Shown here piece by piece: positions 25,223 to 33,906 of a DNA stretch of 64,000 bases. Origin of the DNA: Larsenimonas suaedae (lineage in GTDB: Bacteria > Pseudomonadota > Gammaproteobacteria > Pseudomonadales > Halomonadaceae); contig NZ_JAMLJI010000004.1 in NCBI RefSeq assembly GCF_023712105.1, forward strand, positions 372,001 to 436,000. Reading direction: 5' to 3'. Every line of letters begins with the position of its first letter. Positions within the stretch are counted from its first letter, which is position 1. Made by a program: the position numbers and the translations under genes. The notes under the pieces are model-generated. The model saw only the letters and a program-made list of their open reading frames with translations, did no database searches and was not told the origin of the DNA.

Positions 25223-26359
25223 TTAGAGTTCGCGGGTCAGTTGGCCGTCCAATCCGCTTCGAAAGCTACAGACGTTGGCACCGATTTCATCGCTGATCGG
25301 GTCGCGCTGGGTCGGGCAGGTCACAAGCGCCTGACGCATATCGTCATAACCTGCCCGCCGGCGCGCCATGATGGTCGACCAGGAAAAGTCGATGTCCTTC
25401 TGCGCGGTCTCGCGCTCACGCGAGGGCGCGAGCAGCCGAACCAGGTTGATCGGGTGCTGATGGCCGAGCGCGATGAGCTGACTTAACTGCGAAGACCGCC
25501 GTACATCCTCTGGCAGGTGATGGCCAAGCGTTCGGATGGCGTTTTTCAAGCGGTGAATCTCGCGCAGAAAGTGGAAGTCCTCGCCGGCGCGCGTCGAATA
25601 CTGAATGTCCTTTTCACGGTTCATGGCGTCCATGATGGTCTGAGGCGCAGGCCCTTCGGCGTTCCACAGGTCGATCACGTAGCAGTTCACGGCGCTTTCC
25701 TGCCCGGGCTGTTCCTCTTCGAGTACGTAGTTGAGCGGCGTGTTGGAAAAAAGCCCACCATCCCAGTAAAGCTCGCCATCGACCTCAACCGGCGGAAAGC
25801 CGGGTGGAAGCGCGCCGCTTGCCATGATGTGCCGAGCGCCCATTGCATGATGGTGGCTGTCGAAGTAGGTGATGTCGCCGCGGGTCACGCTGACGGCGCC
25901 GACGCTCAGGCGCGTGCCATCAGCGATGTCCCGGGTGCCGAGCCGGTCGAACTCGATGAGCTCATTCAATGTGGCTTCAAGCGGCGTGGTGTCGTAGAAG
26001 CCGACGGGGCTGCCGGTCGGGGTGAATAGGGGAATGTTCCAGAAGGGGCGCGGCTTGAAAAAGCCGGGAACGCCTTTCGACAGGGCCAGGTAGCGGGCGG
26101 CGCTGCTTTCAAGGTGCTCGAACGGCGCGCCGAGGTGGCCGTGGGGTTGAGCAACGCGGCGCCAGAATGTGTCCAGGCGCTCAAGGCTTCTATCTGGCGC
26201 ACCGCCTGCGATCAAGGCACCGTTGATGGCGCCGACCGAGGTGCCGACGACCCAGTCAATCGTGATGCCGCGCTCCTGAAGCGCCTCGAACACCCCGACC
26301 TGATAGGCGCCAAGCGCCCCTCCACCCTGCAGCACCAGAATATTCATGGGCCGTGACAT
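25223..26359 (-). CDS. Patatin-like phospholipase
   Basis: 378 residues. The patatin fold uses a Ser-Asp dyad: oxyanion loop GGGALGAYQ (12-20), nucleophile Ser41 in GTSVG, and Asp200 in DGGLFSN. A C-terminal extension of about 120 residues ([23 protein letters not shown] onward, DUF3734-like) is typical of bacterial patatins found beside bdhA. No signal peptide is seen, so the enzyme is probably cytosolic or peripheral to the membrane. Legionella pneumophila has a comparable bdhA-patD pair. Possible substrates are phospholipids, short esters or PHB-derived oligomers; sequence does not decide. Confidence 0.88.
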   Translation of the reverse strand: MSRPMNILVLQGGGALGAYQVGVFEALQERGITIDWVVGTSVGAINGALIAGGAPDRSLERLDTFWRRVAQPHGHLGAPFEHLESSAARYLALSKGVPGFFKPRPFWNIPLFTPTGSPVGFYDTTPLEATLNELIEFDRLGTRDIADGTRLSVGAVSVTRGDITYFDSHHHAMGARHIMASGALPPGFPPVEVDGELYWDGGLFSNTPLNYVLEEEQPGQESAVNCYVIDLWNAEGPAPQTIMDAMNREKDIQYSTRAGEDFHFLREIHRLKNAIRTLGHHLPEDVRRSSQLSQLIALGHQHPINLVRLLAPSRERETAQKDIDFSWSTIMARRRAGYDDMRQALVTCPTQRDPISDEIGANVCSFRSGLDGQLTREL

Positions 26360-26433
26360 GCGCTACTCCCCTCGGCCGGCTCGGTGTCCGGCACGCTACG
26401 GTTGCGTCGATGTCTTCAACGTAGGCGGCGTTA

Positions 26434-26445
26434 TGCTGCAGTGCA
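26434..26445. promoter_or_regulatory. TGC-rich near-palindrome upstream of the patatin gene
   Basis: TGCTGCAGTGCA, centred on CTGCAG, lies about 75 bases upstream of the patatin start in the 106-base gap after dtd. TGC-rich boxes are bound by PHB regulators of the PhaR type, but this one does not match the published spacing, so the call is tentative. Confidence 0.2.
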
Positions 26446-26465
26446 ACGTAAAGCTTCAATCAAGT

Positions 26466-26903
26466 TCAAGAGCTGAGCCAGAAGGTGACCGGGCCATCGT
26501 TGATGAGCGCGACTTTCATGTCGGCGCCGAACTGGCCAGTGGCGACCGGGTCGTGCTGCTCACGGGCCTGCTCGACGAGGTAATCGAAGCAGGACTTGCC
26601 GTGCTCGGGGGAGGCCGCGGCGGAAAACCCGGGGCGGCGTCCCTTGCGGGTGTCGGCGACCAGGGTGAACTGAGAGACCAGCAGAAGGCCCCCGCCGTGA
26701 TCGGCAAGACCCAGGTTCATCTTGCCGGCCTCGTCGGCGAAAATTCGATAGGTCAATAATCTGGAAAGAAGCTTGTCGGCGTCGGCCAGGGTGTCATCAC
26801 GCTCGACGCCGATCAGGGCCAGAAGGCCGGCATCAATGTGTGCAATACAGGTGCCGTCGACGCGAACGGAGGCTTCGCTGACGCGCTGGATCAAGGCTTT
26901 CAT
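26466..26903 (-). CDS. dtd: D-aminoacyl-tRNA deacylase
   Basis: 145 residues, exactly the DTD length. It hydrolyses D-aminoacyl-tRNA (for example D-Tyr-tRNA) and mischarged Gly-tRNA(Ala) in the cytoplasm. The two signature motifs are present: SQFTL and the Gly-cisPro motif in NDGPVTFWL; the N terminus [17 protein letters not shown] is also typical. It lies 24 bases downstream of the stress-protein gene and 106 bases upstream of the patatin gene, both on the same strand. Confidence 0.96.
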   Translation of the reverse strand: MKALIQRVSEASVRVDGTCIAHIDAGLLALIGVERDDTLADADKLLSRLLTYRIFADEAGKMNLGLADHGGGLLLVSQFTLVADTRKGRRPGFSAAASPEHGKSCFDYLVEQAREQHDPVATGQFGADMKVALINDGPVTFWLSS

Positions 26904-26927
26904 GGTTGGGCTCGCACGGGGTCGGGG

Positions 26928-27785
26928 TTACCAGGTTCGACACAGCATGATATCGCACTTGGTTTCCGACAAGAGCCGCTCGAGCAGGCTCCCGGCAGTC
27001 CGGCGGCCGATGCCGATGCGGCCGTGGCTTCCGAGCGCCAGCAGATCGGGTGGCTGCTCCCGAACTCGCTGGATCAGGATGTCGGTTGGGTCGCCCTGTT
27101 CGAGCACCAGTTCCAGATCCGGCACATCGTCAATTTCTGCCATGAAGCGCTCGGTTTCGATGTCGAGCTGATGGCGAAGCTTGGTGCGCTCGGCGCTGCG
27201 CCATTTTGTATAGCCGGGATCACTTGCAAGCTCTCTCGAGGCCGGCATGTCCCACACGTGTAAAAGCGTCAGACGGATGTCTGGGAAGCGCATCAGCACT
27301 TCCTTGAGCGTATGGCGGGAGGCCAGCGAGAAGTCGATCGGGACCAGCACGTCCTGCCAGGTCCGCTTGGTGCTGTGGGAGATCGACATTACCGGGCACG
27401 GCGCGCGGCGCATCACGCGGGATACGGTCGTGCCGGTGACAAGGTCCTGCTGGTGGTGCTTGCGGTGCGCGCCGAGAATGGCGAGATCGGCCTTCTGCTC
27501 ATAGACCTCGCGAATGATCTCGGCGTAGGGCGTGCCGGTAACGACCTGGATAAGCGTATTGGGTCGCGTGACGCCAAGCGATTCACAGGTGTCCATGATG
27601 TCGGACTCGATGGTGCGCGTGACGGCCTTTTCAAGCTCCTTGAGCGCGCTCGCGGGCAGATAGGGGTCGAGCACGTGCAGGATATCAAGCCGCGCATTGT
27701 GCTCGTTGGCAAGCAATACCGCCCGCGCCATGGCGGCACGGCACTCGCTTGAAAGATCCGTTGCCAACAGCAGTGTCTGGGTCAT
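26928..27785 (-). CDS. Tandem universal stress protein
   Basis: 285 residues from the ATG at 27785 (GGAGG 6 bases upstream). Two UspA domains are fused: about 1-145 (TLLLATDLSSECRAAMARAVLLANEH) and about 150-285 (DVLVPIDFSLASRHTLKEVL). The second ends with GSHGRIGIGRRTAGSLLERLL, where the G-x2-G-x9-G-S pattern suggests ATP binding; the first carries the looser TGTTVSRVMRRAPCPVM. Such UspE-like proteins aid survival under starvation or stress. It heads a leftward set with dtd. Confidence 0.88.
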   Translation of the reverse strand: MTQTLLLATDLSSECRAAMARAVLLANEHNARLDILHVLDPYLPASALKELEKAVTRTIESDIMDTCESLGVTRPNTLIQVVTGTPYAEIIREVYEQKADLAILGAHRKHHQQDLVTGTTVSRVMRRAPCPVMSISHSTKRTWQDVLVPIDFSLASRHTLKEVLMRFPDIRLTLLHVWDMPASRELASDPGYTKWRSAERTKLRHQLDIETERFMAEIDDVPDLELVLEQGDPTDILIQRVREQPPDLLALGSHGRIGIGRRTAGSLLERLLSETKCDIMLCRTW

Positions 27786-27899
27786 GACGCGCCTCCGTGA
27801 CGTCAGCGAGTGAGCGGATGCCAACAGTATGGCTTGCCGAGATGAATATTCAATGTCGGTGCCCGTGTCTGTCCTTGTCTACGTCGCATTTACCGCCAA

Positions 27900-28700
27900 C
27901 TACCACCAACGATGAAAATGATGCACCGGGCCTTGCCCGTGGCCGACGCCGAGCCGGTCGGCCTGCTCAAGCGCGCCGGTCATGTAGGACTTGGCATCGA
28001 GGATGGCGTCTTCCATCGAGTCGCGTTGTGGCAGCAAGGTTGCGATGGCTGAAGAAAGGGTGCAGCCGGTGCCGTGAAGATGACGTGTCTCGATGCGCGG
28101 TGCCTCGAGCCAGCGAGTGTGCTCGGCGCCGATCAGAAGGTCGTTGCACTCAGGCCCTTCGAGAAAGCCGCCCTTGAGCAGCACCTGCCTGGCACCCAGG
28201 TCTCTCAGCGCCGATGCCATGTCCAGCATGGCGGACTCGCTTTGAGGCGTGTCGATGCCAAGCAGTTCGGCCGCCTCGGGCAGGTTTGGCGTCGCGACAT
28301 CGGCAAGCGGCATCAAAAGCGTCCTGACCGCGTCCACGGCGGCGTCATCGACCAGTCTGTCCCCGCTTTTTGCAACCATCACCGGGTCGAGCACGACCCA
28401 TTTCGGCGCGTAGGTTTCGATCTGATGCTTGATCAGTTCGGCCGTGGCGCGATCCGCGACCATGCCGATCTTGACCGCGTCGATGGCCACGTCGTCAAAA
28501 ATGGCCTTTAACTGGGATTCGAGCACCTCAAGCGGCAGCGGGTAGACACTACGAACGCCGCAGGTGTTTTGCGAGACTACCGCGGTGATGGCGCTGGTTC
28601 CGTAGCCGCCGAGCGCCGAAAAGGTCTTGAGGTCGGCGTGCATGCCAGCGCCGCCGCTCGGGTCGGTGCCGGCAATGGAGAGAAGGCGGGGAATCGGCAA
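27900..28700 (-). CDS. thiD: Hydroxymethylpyrimidine / phosphomethylpyrimidine kinase
   Basis: 266 residues of the ribokinase family. It phosphorylates HMP and HMP-P to HMP-PP for thiamin synthesis. N-terminal IAGTDPSGGAGMHADLKTFSALGGYGTSAIT and late LHGTGCTLSSAIA (anion hole with catalytic Asp region) are diagnostic. The start is an unusual TTG at 28700, supported by AAGGA 7-8 bases upstream; no ATG lies nearby in frame. It is divergent from the nuo operon. No TPP riboswitch is visible in the upstream bases. Confidence 0.93.
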   Translation of the reverse strand: MPIPRLLSIAGTDPSGGAGMHADLKTFSALGGYGTSAITAVVSQNTCGVRSVYPLPLEVLESQLKAIFDDVAIDAVKIGMVADRATAELIKHQIETYAPKWVVLDPVMVAKSGDRLVDDAAVDAVRTLLMPLADVATPNLPEAAELLGIDTPQSESAMLDMASALRDLGARQVLLKGGFLEGPECNDLLIGAEHTRWLEAPRIETRHLHGTGCTLSSAIATLLPQRDSMEDAILDAKSYMTGALEQADRLGVGHGQGPVHHFHRWW

Positions 28701-28811
28701 GGGAAATTCCTTCTGTGACGTCGATGAATAGTGAGCCGTGGGTCGGCGATGGGCTAAAAGATACGCTCAGTCAAACACAGGCGAAGTGAAAAAATTGCCT
28801 ATCCGTAAAAC

Positions 28812-28825
28812 CTGATAGAAATCAA
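28812..28825. promoter_or_regulatory. FNR/Anr-like box upstream of nuo
   Basis: CTGAT-AGAA-ATCAA matches the FNR/Anr consensus TTGAT-N4-ATCAA at 9 of 10 defined positions. It lies about 240 bases before nuoA and just upstream of a candidate promoter. Oxygen-dependent control of nuo by FNR is known in E. coli. Confidence 0.45.
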
Positions 28826-28836
28826 GACTACTGTCG

Positions 28837-28865
28837 TTTAACATGATGTAGCTACACTATATTTT
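28837..28865 (+). promoter_or_regulatory. Candidate nuo promoter
   Basis: TTTAAC (28837-28842) and TATTTT (28860-28865) are separated by 17 bases; TATATT at 28858 is an alternative -10 at 15 bases. The stretch is the most AT-rich in the gap. It implies a leader of nearly 190 bases. Confidence 0.35.
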
Positions 28866-29056
28866 AAGATCTAAGTAAGCCTTCAGGATGACTGAAAAGT
28901 TTGGCGAGACGTGCCATTCGTCGTCTACCCTGAGAGGCACAAAAGCGCTCACTCACGTCATGACCATCCTATAAAGAGCGCTTCGAATACCTTGACTAGC
29001 CCGATCGGCTCATCTTTTTGAGCCTAGATACTACTTATCGATGAGCGAGATATAGC

Positions 29057-29455
29057 ATGGAGCAGATCGCACAGCATTGGTCCGTCGCCATTTTCGTAAT
29101 GGCCGTCTTTGGGCTCTGCGCGTTCATGATTGGGGTAGCCAGCCTCCTGGGCGGACGCGCCTGGGGGCATCAGAAAAACACACCGTTTGAATCCGGCATC
29201 GTGCCGGTGGGAAGCGCGCATCAGCGCTTTTCCGTCAAATTCTACATGGTCGCGATGCTGTTCGTGATCTTTGACGTCGAAGCCCTTTTTCTCTTCGCCT
29301 GGGCGGTTTCCATTCGTGAGAGCGGATGGGTCGGCTTTGTCGAGGCATTCATTTTCATCGTTGTGTTATTGGCCGGTCTGATCTACCTGACTCGTGTGGG
29401 CGCGCTCGATTGGGCACCCATCAAACGTTCCAAGGAGATCAAGACCTCATCCTGA
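29057..29455 (+). CDS. nuoA: NADH-quinone oxidoreductase subunit A
   Basis: 132 residues with three membrane helices (about 11-33, 64-86, 95-117). NuoA is a small membrane subunit of complex I at the junction with the peripheral arm. [40 protein letters not shown] is highly diagnostic, including the acidic FDVE motif in helix 2 next to the quinone channel. First gene of the operon; its ribosome-binding site is weak. Confidence 0.95.
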   Translation: MEQIAQHWSVAIFVMAVFGLCAFMIGVASLLGGRAWGHQKNTPFESGIVPVGSAHQRFSVKFYMVAMLFVIFDVEALFLFAWAVSIRESGWVGFVEAFIFIVVLLAGLIYLTRVGALDWAPIKRSKEIKTSS

Positions 29456-29464
29456 GGTTTCTCC

Positions 29465-30142
29465 ATGCAATATAAGCTCACGCGCATTGACCCCAATGCG
29501 CCCGAGACAAGCCAGTACCCCGCCGGCGAGCGCCGCACCGTCGACGACCCCATGAAGCAGCAGGTGCACAAGAACGTGTTCATGGGCAAGCTCGAAGACG
29601 TCATGAACAATGCCGTGAACTGGGGGCGCAAGAACTCGCTCTGGCCCTACAATTTCGGCCTGTCCTGCTGCTATGTGGAAATGACCACCGCGTTTACCGC
29701 GCCTCATGACGTGGCCCGTTTCGGCGCCGAGGTCATCCGTGCTTCCCCGCGTCAGGCGGATTTCATGGTCATTGCCGGCACCTGCTTCATCAAGATGGCT
29801 CCGGTCATCCAGCAGCTTTACGACCAGATGCTGGAGCCCAAGTGGGTTATCTCCATGGGGTCGTGTGCCAATTCGGGCGGCATGTACGACATCTATTCGG
29901 TCGTGCAGGGGGTCGATAAGTTCCTGCCGGTGGATGTGTACATTCCAGGCTGCCCGCCCCGGCCCGAAGCGTTCCTTCAGGGCCTGCAGCTGCTTCAGGA
30001 CTCGATTCAGGAAGAGCGACGTCCTTTGTCATGGGTCGTGGGCGACCAGGGCGTCTATCGCGCCGAAATGCCCTCGCAGCGCGAAAAGAACCGCTCGGAA
30101 CGCATTGCCGTCAAAGAGCTGCGCACCCCTGACCAGATCTAA
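29465..30142 (+). CDS. nuoB: NADH-quinone oxidoreductase subunit B
   Basis: 225 residues, as in E. coli. It binds cluster N2 (4Fe-4S), the last electron carrier before quinone. The cluster cysteines are seen in LSCCYVEMT (tandem Cys), GTCFIKM... [11 protein letters not shown] and [10 protein letters not shown]. The N-terminal 60 residues are polar and variable. It starts 9 bases after nuoA. Confidence 0.96.
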   Translation: MQYKLTRIDPNAPETSQYPAGERRTVDDPMKQQVHKNVFMGKLEDVMNNAVNWGRKNSLWPYNFGLSCCYVEMTTAFTAPHDVARFGAEVIRASPRQADFMVIAGTCFIKMAPVIQQLYDQMLEPKWVISMGSCANSGGMYDIYSVVQGVDKFLPVDVYIPGCPPRPEAFLQGLQLLQDSIQEERRPLSWVVGDQGVYRAEMPSQREKNRSERIAVKELRTPDQI

Positions 30143-30170
30143 CAACCGCCTTTGAGCAAACGGATTGCCC

Positions 30171-31943
30171 ATGACCGTGGATAACGCACAGCCGGCTGCA
30201 GCGGCCTCTTCCGAGGTCATCAACGAATTGATACGCGAGTTCGGTGCCGATGCACTGACCGTCCAGGAAACGCTGACCGCCATGCCGGTGGTTTGGGTTG
30301 GACGCGACCAGCTCGAGCATGTGCTGCACTTTCTGAAACACTGCCCCAAGCCCTACGTGATGCTCTATGACCTGCATGGCGTCGACGAGCGGCTTCGAAC
30401 CTACCGCCGTGGTCTGCCCGAGGCCGACTTCACGGTGTTTTATCAATTGATGTCGATCGAGCGTAACAGCGACATCATGATCAAGGTGGCGCTGTCGGAA
30501 AAGGACCTCGTCCTTCCAAGCGTGGTGAAGCACTACCCCAATGCCAACTGGTACGAACGGGAAGTGTTCGACATGTTCGGCATCGAGTTCACCAACCACC
30601 CGCATCTGACCCGCGTTTTGATGCCGCCGACCTGGAACGGCCACCCGCTTCGAAAGGATTACCCGGCGCGTGCGACCGAGTTCGATCCCTATACGCTCAC
30701 GATGGAAGGCCAGGACCGGGAGCAGGAAGCGCTCAAGTTCGATCCGGAAGCGTGGGGCATGAAGCGTCATACCGACGACGCCGATTTCATGTTTCTGAAC
30801 CTGGGGCCGAACCACCCGTCGGCCCACGGCGCGTTTCGCATCGTTTTGCAGCTCGATGGCGAGGAGATTCTCGACTGCGTCCCGGACATCGGTTACCACC
30901 ATCGCGGCGCCGAAAAGATGGCCGAGCGTCAGTCCTGGCACAGCTATATTCCCTACACCGACCGGATCGACTACACCGGCGGGGTCATGAACAACCTGCC
31001 GTATGTGCTGGCGGCGGAGAAGCTCGCTGGCATTACCGTGACCGACCGCGCCGAGTTCATTCGCGTGATGATGGCGGAAATGTTCCGGATCAACTCGCAT
31101 CTATTGTTCCTGGGCACGTATCTACAGGATCTGGGCGCCATGTCGCCGGTGTTCTTCTCGTTCACCGACCGTCAGAAAGCCTATGAAGTGATCGAGGCCA
31201 TCACCGGGTTTCGCATGCACCCGGCGTGGTTCCGCATCGGTGGTGTCGCGCACGACCTGCCGCGGGGCTGGGAACAGCTGGTGCGTGGCTTCCTCGACTG
31301 GATGCCGGCCCGGCTCGATGAGTACGAGCGCGCGATGATGGACAACGCCATCGTTCGTGAGCGTACCCGCGGTGTGGCGGCGTTCACTCAGAGCGAGGCC
31401 TTCGAATGGGGCGTGACCGGGCCGAACCTTCGCGCCACCGGCGTCGACTTCGATCTTCGCAAGAAGCGGCCCTACAGCGGCTACGACAAGTTCGAGTTCG
31501 ATGTGCCGCTGGCCTCCGGCGGCGACGTGTTCGACCGCGGCATGCTCAGAATCGAGGAAATGCGCCAGAGCCTTCGCATCATCCGCCAGTGCGTGGACCA
31601 CATGCCGGCCGGCGATTACAAGGCCGATCACCCGCTGACCACGCCGCCGCCCAGGGAGAAGATGCTTCAGCACATCGAGACGCTGATCACGCACTTCCTG
31701 CAGGTTTCCTGGGGGCCGGTGCTCAAGGCCAACGAATCGATGCAGATGATCGAGGCCACCAAGGGCATCAACAGCTACTACCTGACCAGCGACGGCAGCA
31801 CCATGAGCTACCGCACGCGCATAAGAACCCCGAGCTACCCGCACCTTCAGCAGATTCCGGCGGTAATGCGTGGCGGCTTCGTGCCGGACTTGATCGCGCA
31901 CCTGGGCAGTATTGATTTCGTAATGGCCGACGTGGACCGGTGA
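30171..31943 (+). CDS. nuoC: NADH-quinone oxidoreductase fused subunit C/D
   Basis: 590 residues from the ATG at 30171; an in-frame TTG two codons earlier is possible, and no strong ribosome-binding site is visible. Residues about 30-185 are the NuoC (30-kDa) domain, with [14 protein letters not shown] and HPLRKDYP. Residues about 205-590 are the NuoD (49-kDa) domain, with [25 protein letters not shown] and the terminal [12 protein letters not shown]. The C-D fusion is typical of many gammaproteobacteria. NuoD lines the quinone pocket, and the conserved His/Tyr residues belong to that site. Confidence 0.96.
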   Translation: MTVDNAQPAAAASSEVINELIREFGADALTVQETLTAMPVVWVGRDQLEHVLHFLKHCPKPYVMLYDLHGVDERLRTYRRGLPEADFTVFYQLMSIERNSDIMIKVALSEKDLVLPSVVKHYPNANWYEREVFDMFGIEFTNHPHLTRVLMPPTWNGHPLRKDYPARATEFDPYTLTMEGQDREQEALKFDPEAWGMKRHTDDADFMFLNLGPNHPSAHGAFRIVLQLDGEEILDCVPDIGYHHRGAEKMAERQSWHSYIPYTDRIDYTGGVMNNLPYVLAAEKLAGITVTDRAEFIRVMMAEMFRINSHLLFLGTYLQDLGAMSPVFFSFTDRQKAYEVIEAITGFRMHPAWFRIGGVAHDLPRGWEQLVRGFLDWMPARLDEYERAMMDNAIVRERTRGVAAFTQSEAFEWGVTGPNLRATGVDFDLRKKRPYSGYDKFEFDVPLASGGDVFDRGMLRIEEMRQSLRIIRQCVDHMPAGDYKADHPLTTPPPREKMLQHIETLITHFLQVSWGPVLKANESMQMIEATKGINSYYLTSDGSTMSYRTRIRTPSYPHLQQIPAVMRGGFVPDLIAHLGSIDFVMADVDR

Positions 31944-31953
31944 GGATAACGAC

Positions 31954-32469
31954 ATGACACAACCGACCAGCTTGATCGCAAGCGACCGTGCCCGGCCCGA
32001 GTTCGATATGCATGACGAGGACCGTCACGCCATCGAGCACGAGATGTCGCATTACGAAAACCCACGCGCCGCCTCGATCGGTGCACTCAAGATCGTCCAG
32101 AAACGCCACGGCTGGGTGCCGGATGGGGCGATCTACGCCATCAGCGACATTCTCGGGATTCCCTCGAGCGACGTGGAAGGCGTAGCGACGTTCTACAGCC
32201 TGATTTTCCGCCAGCCCGTCGGCCGGCACGTCATTTTGCTCTGCGACAGCATGACCTGCTACATCGACGGTTATGAGGCCGTGAAAGAGGCGCTTGCGCG
32301 CCAGCTCGGCATTCAGATGGGCCAGACCACCGAGGACGGCCGGTTCACGCTGTTGCCGGTGTGCTGCCTCGGCAACTGTGACAAGGGCCCCGCCATGATG
32401 GTGGACGAAGACATCCATGGCCCGGTCACGCCGGACAACGTCATGCAGCTTCTGGAGACCTATTCATGA
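31954..32469 (+). CDS. nuoE: NADH-quinone oxidoreductase subunit E
   Basis: 171 residues of thioredoxin-like fold with one 2Fe-2S cluster (N1a). Ligand cysteines lie in [11 protein letters not shown] and [29 protein letters not shown] is another family motif. It works with NuoF and NuoG in the NADH-input module. It overlaps the nuoF start by 4 bases (ATGA). Confidence 0.95.
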   Translation: MTQPTSLIASDRARPEFDMHDEDRHAIEHEMSHYENPRAASIGALKIVQKRHGWVPDGAIYAISDILGIPSSDVEGVATFYSLIFRQPVGRHVILLCDSMTCYIDGYEAVKEALARQLGIQMGQTTEDGRFTLLPVCCLGNCDKGPAMMVDEDIHGPVTPDNVMQLLETYS

Positions 32470-33824
32470 GCACACGTCCCTTTGCCTCGTTCGGCACCAT
32501 CAACGCCATGCCGCGTGCCGAGGAAACTCACCCGCTGACCTGGCGGCTGCGAGATGATGGCGCGATGGTCGCCCTCGACGAATACCGCGACAAGCACGGC
32601 TACGAAGGCGCCAAGAACGCGCTCGGCATGAAGAGCGACGACATCTCGGAGCTGGTCAAGGAAGCCGGGCTCAAGGGCCGCGGCGGCGCGGGATTCCCGG
32701 CCGGCGTCAAGTGGAGCCTGACCGCCAAGGGCGAGGAGATGCCCCGCGGGTACGTGGTCTGCAACGCCGACGAGATGGAGCCCAATACCTACAAGGACCG
32801 CATGCTGATGGAGCAGATGCCGCATCTGCTGATCGAGGGCATGATCATTTCGGCGCTCGCCAACAATGCGTTTCGGGGCTACATCTTCCTGCGCGGGGAA
32901 TACCACGACGCCGCCGCGAGCATCGAGCGTGCGCTTGCCGAGGCCCGCGAGGCCGGCATTTTGGGTACGAGCGTGCTGGGCAGCGAGTTCGATTTCGACA
33001 TCTTCCTGCACACCGGTGCCGGCCGCTACATCTGCGGTGAAGAGACCGCGCTGATCAACTCGCTGGAAGGCCGGCGCGCCAACCCGCGCTCCAAACCGCC
33101 GTTTCCGGGCCAAAGCGGCGCCTGGGGCAAGCCGACGGTGGTCAATAACGTCGAAACGCTCTGCAACGCACCGCCCATTCTCTACCACGGCAAGGCGTGG
33201 TATCTGGGGCTTGCGCTTGAGGGCAGCGACGACGGCGGCACCAAACTTTTCGGTTTTACCGGTCAGCTCAAGAACCCGGGCCTTTGGGAGCTGCCGCTTG
33301 GCACGCCCGCCCGGGAAATCTTCGAGGACTACGCCCAAGGCATGAAGGATGGCTACCGGCTCAAGGCCTGGCAGCCCGGCGGCGCCGGCACCGGCTTTTT
33401 GTTGCCGGAGCATCTTTCGGCGCAGATGTGCTCCAACGGCATCGATGAGGTCGGCACCCGCATGGGCACTGGCCTGTCACTGGCCGTCGATCACACCGTC
33501 AGCATGGTCTCGCTTCTAAGAAACATGGAAGAGTTCTTCGCGCGCGAATCCTGCGGCTGGTGTACGCCATGCCGCGATGGCCTGCCGTGGACGGTCAAGA
33601 TCCTGAGCTCACTCGAGCGGGGTGAAGGCGAGCAGGGCGACATCGAGCTCCTCGAGGAGCTGACCGGCAAGCTCGGGCCCGGCAAGACGTTCTGTGCCCA
33701 CGCCCCCGGTGCCGTCGAGCCGCTGGCCAGCGCGATCCAGTACTTCCGTGATGAATTCGAACAAGGCATTAGCCACCCAAGGCGCGCGGCCCACGCCGAA
33801 CCGATTCCCGTGGGCTCCATCTAG
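32466..33824 (+). CDS. nuoF: NADH-quinone oxidoreductase subunit F (NADH-binding)
   Basis: 452 residues. It binds NADH, FMN and cluster N3. The NADH/FMN-binding glycine motifs [13 protein letters not shown] and [19 protein letters not shown] are present, and the 4Fe-4S ligands lie in [12 protein letters not shown] plus a later Cys ([10 protein letters not shown]). It is coupled to nuoE by a 4-base overlap; an 82-base gap with pairing potential separates it from nuoG. Confidence 0.96.
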   Translation: MSTRPFASFGTINAMPRAEETHPLTWRLRDDGAMVALDEYRDKHGYEGAKNALGMKSDDISELVKEAGLKGRGGAGFPAGVKWSLTAKGEEMPRGYVVCNADEMEPNTYKDRMLMEQMPHLLIEGMIISALANNAFRGYIFLRGEYHDAAASIERALAEAREAGILGTSVLGSEFDFDIFLHTGAGRYICGEETALINSLEGRRANPRSKPPFPGQSGAWGKPTVVNNVETLCNAPPILYHGKAWYLGLALEGSDDGGTKLFGFTGQLKNPGLWELPLGTPAREIFEDYAQGMKDGYRLKAWQPGGAGTGFLLPEHLSAQMCSNGIDEVGTRMGTGLSLAVDHTVSMVSLLRNMEEFFARESCGWCTPCRDGLPWTVKILSSLERGEGEQGDIELLEELTGKLGPGKTFCAHAPGAVEPLASAIQYFRDEFEQGISHPRRAAHAEPIPVGSI

Positions 33825-33834
33825 CGCTGATGCA

Positions 33835-33888
33835 TGCCCGCAAGGGCCGACCGATTTTGACTAAACGCTGCCCGGCATGGATCGGGCA
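33835..33888 (+). promoter_or_regulatory. Possible alternative hairpins in the nuoF-nuoG gap
   Basis: Two copies of TGCCCG (33835-33840 and 33869-33874) can each pair with a single CGGGCA (33883-33888), which ends just before the nuoG ribosome-binding region. The two pairings exclude each other, so subunit translation could be modulated. By-eye observation only. Confidence 0.25.
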
Positions 33889-33906
33889 TGAGGATGGGAT
33901 AACGCC

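Larger units (their letters stand above)
28701..29056. other. Intergenic region between thiD and nuoA
   Basis: About 355 bases with several regulatory-looking elements: the FNR-like box (28812-28825), a possible promoter (28837-28865), TTCAG-GATGA-CTGAA (around 28882), a wide inverted repeat GCGCTC...GAGCGC (28944-28982) and a hairpin GGCTCA/TGAGCC (29007-29024) just before nuoA. No open frame or known RNA family is apparent. Confidence 0.5.

Noticed and set aside
28480-28760. TPP riboswitch ahead of thiD
   Set aside because: No CTGAGA or ACCTGATCTGG-like core is present upstream of thiD on the minus strand.
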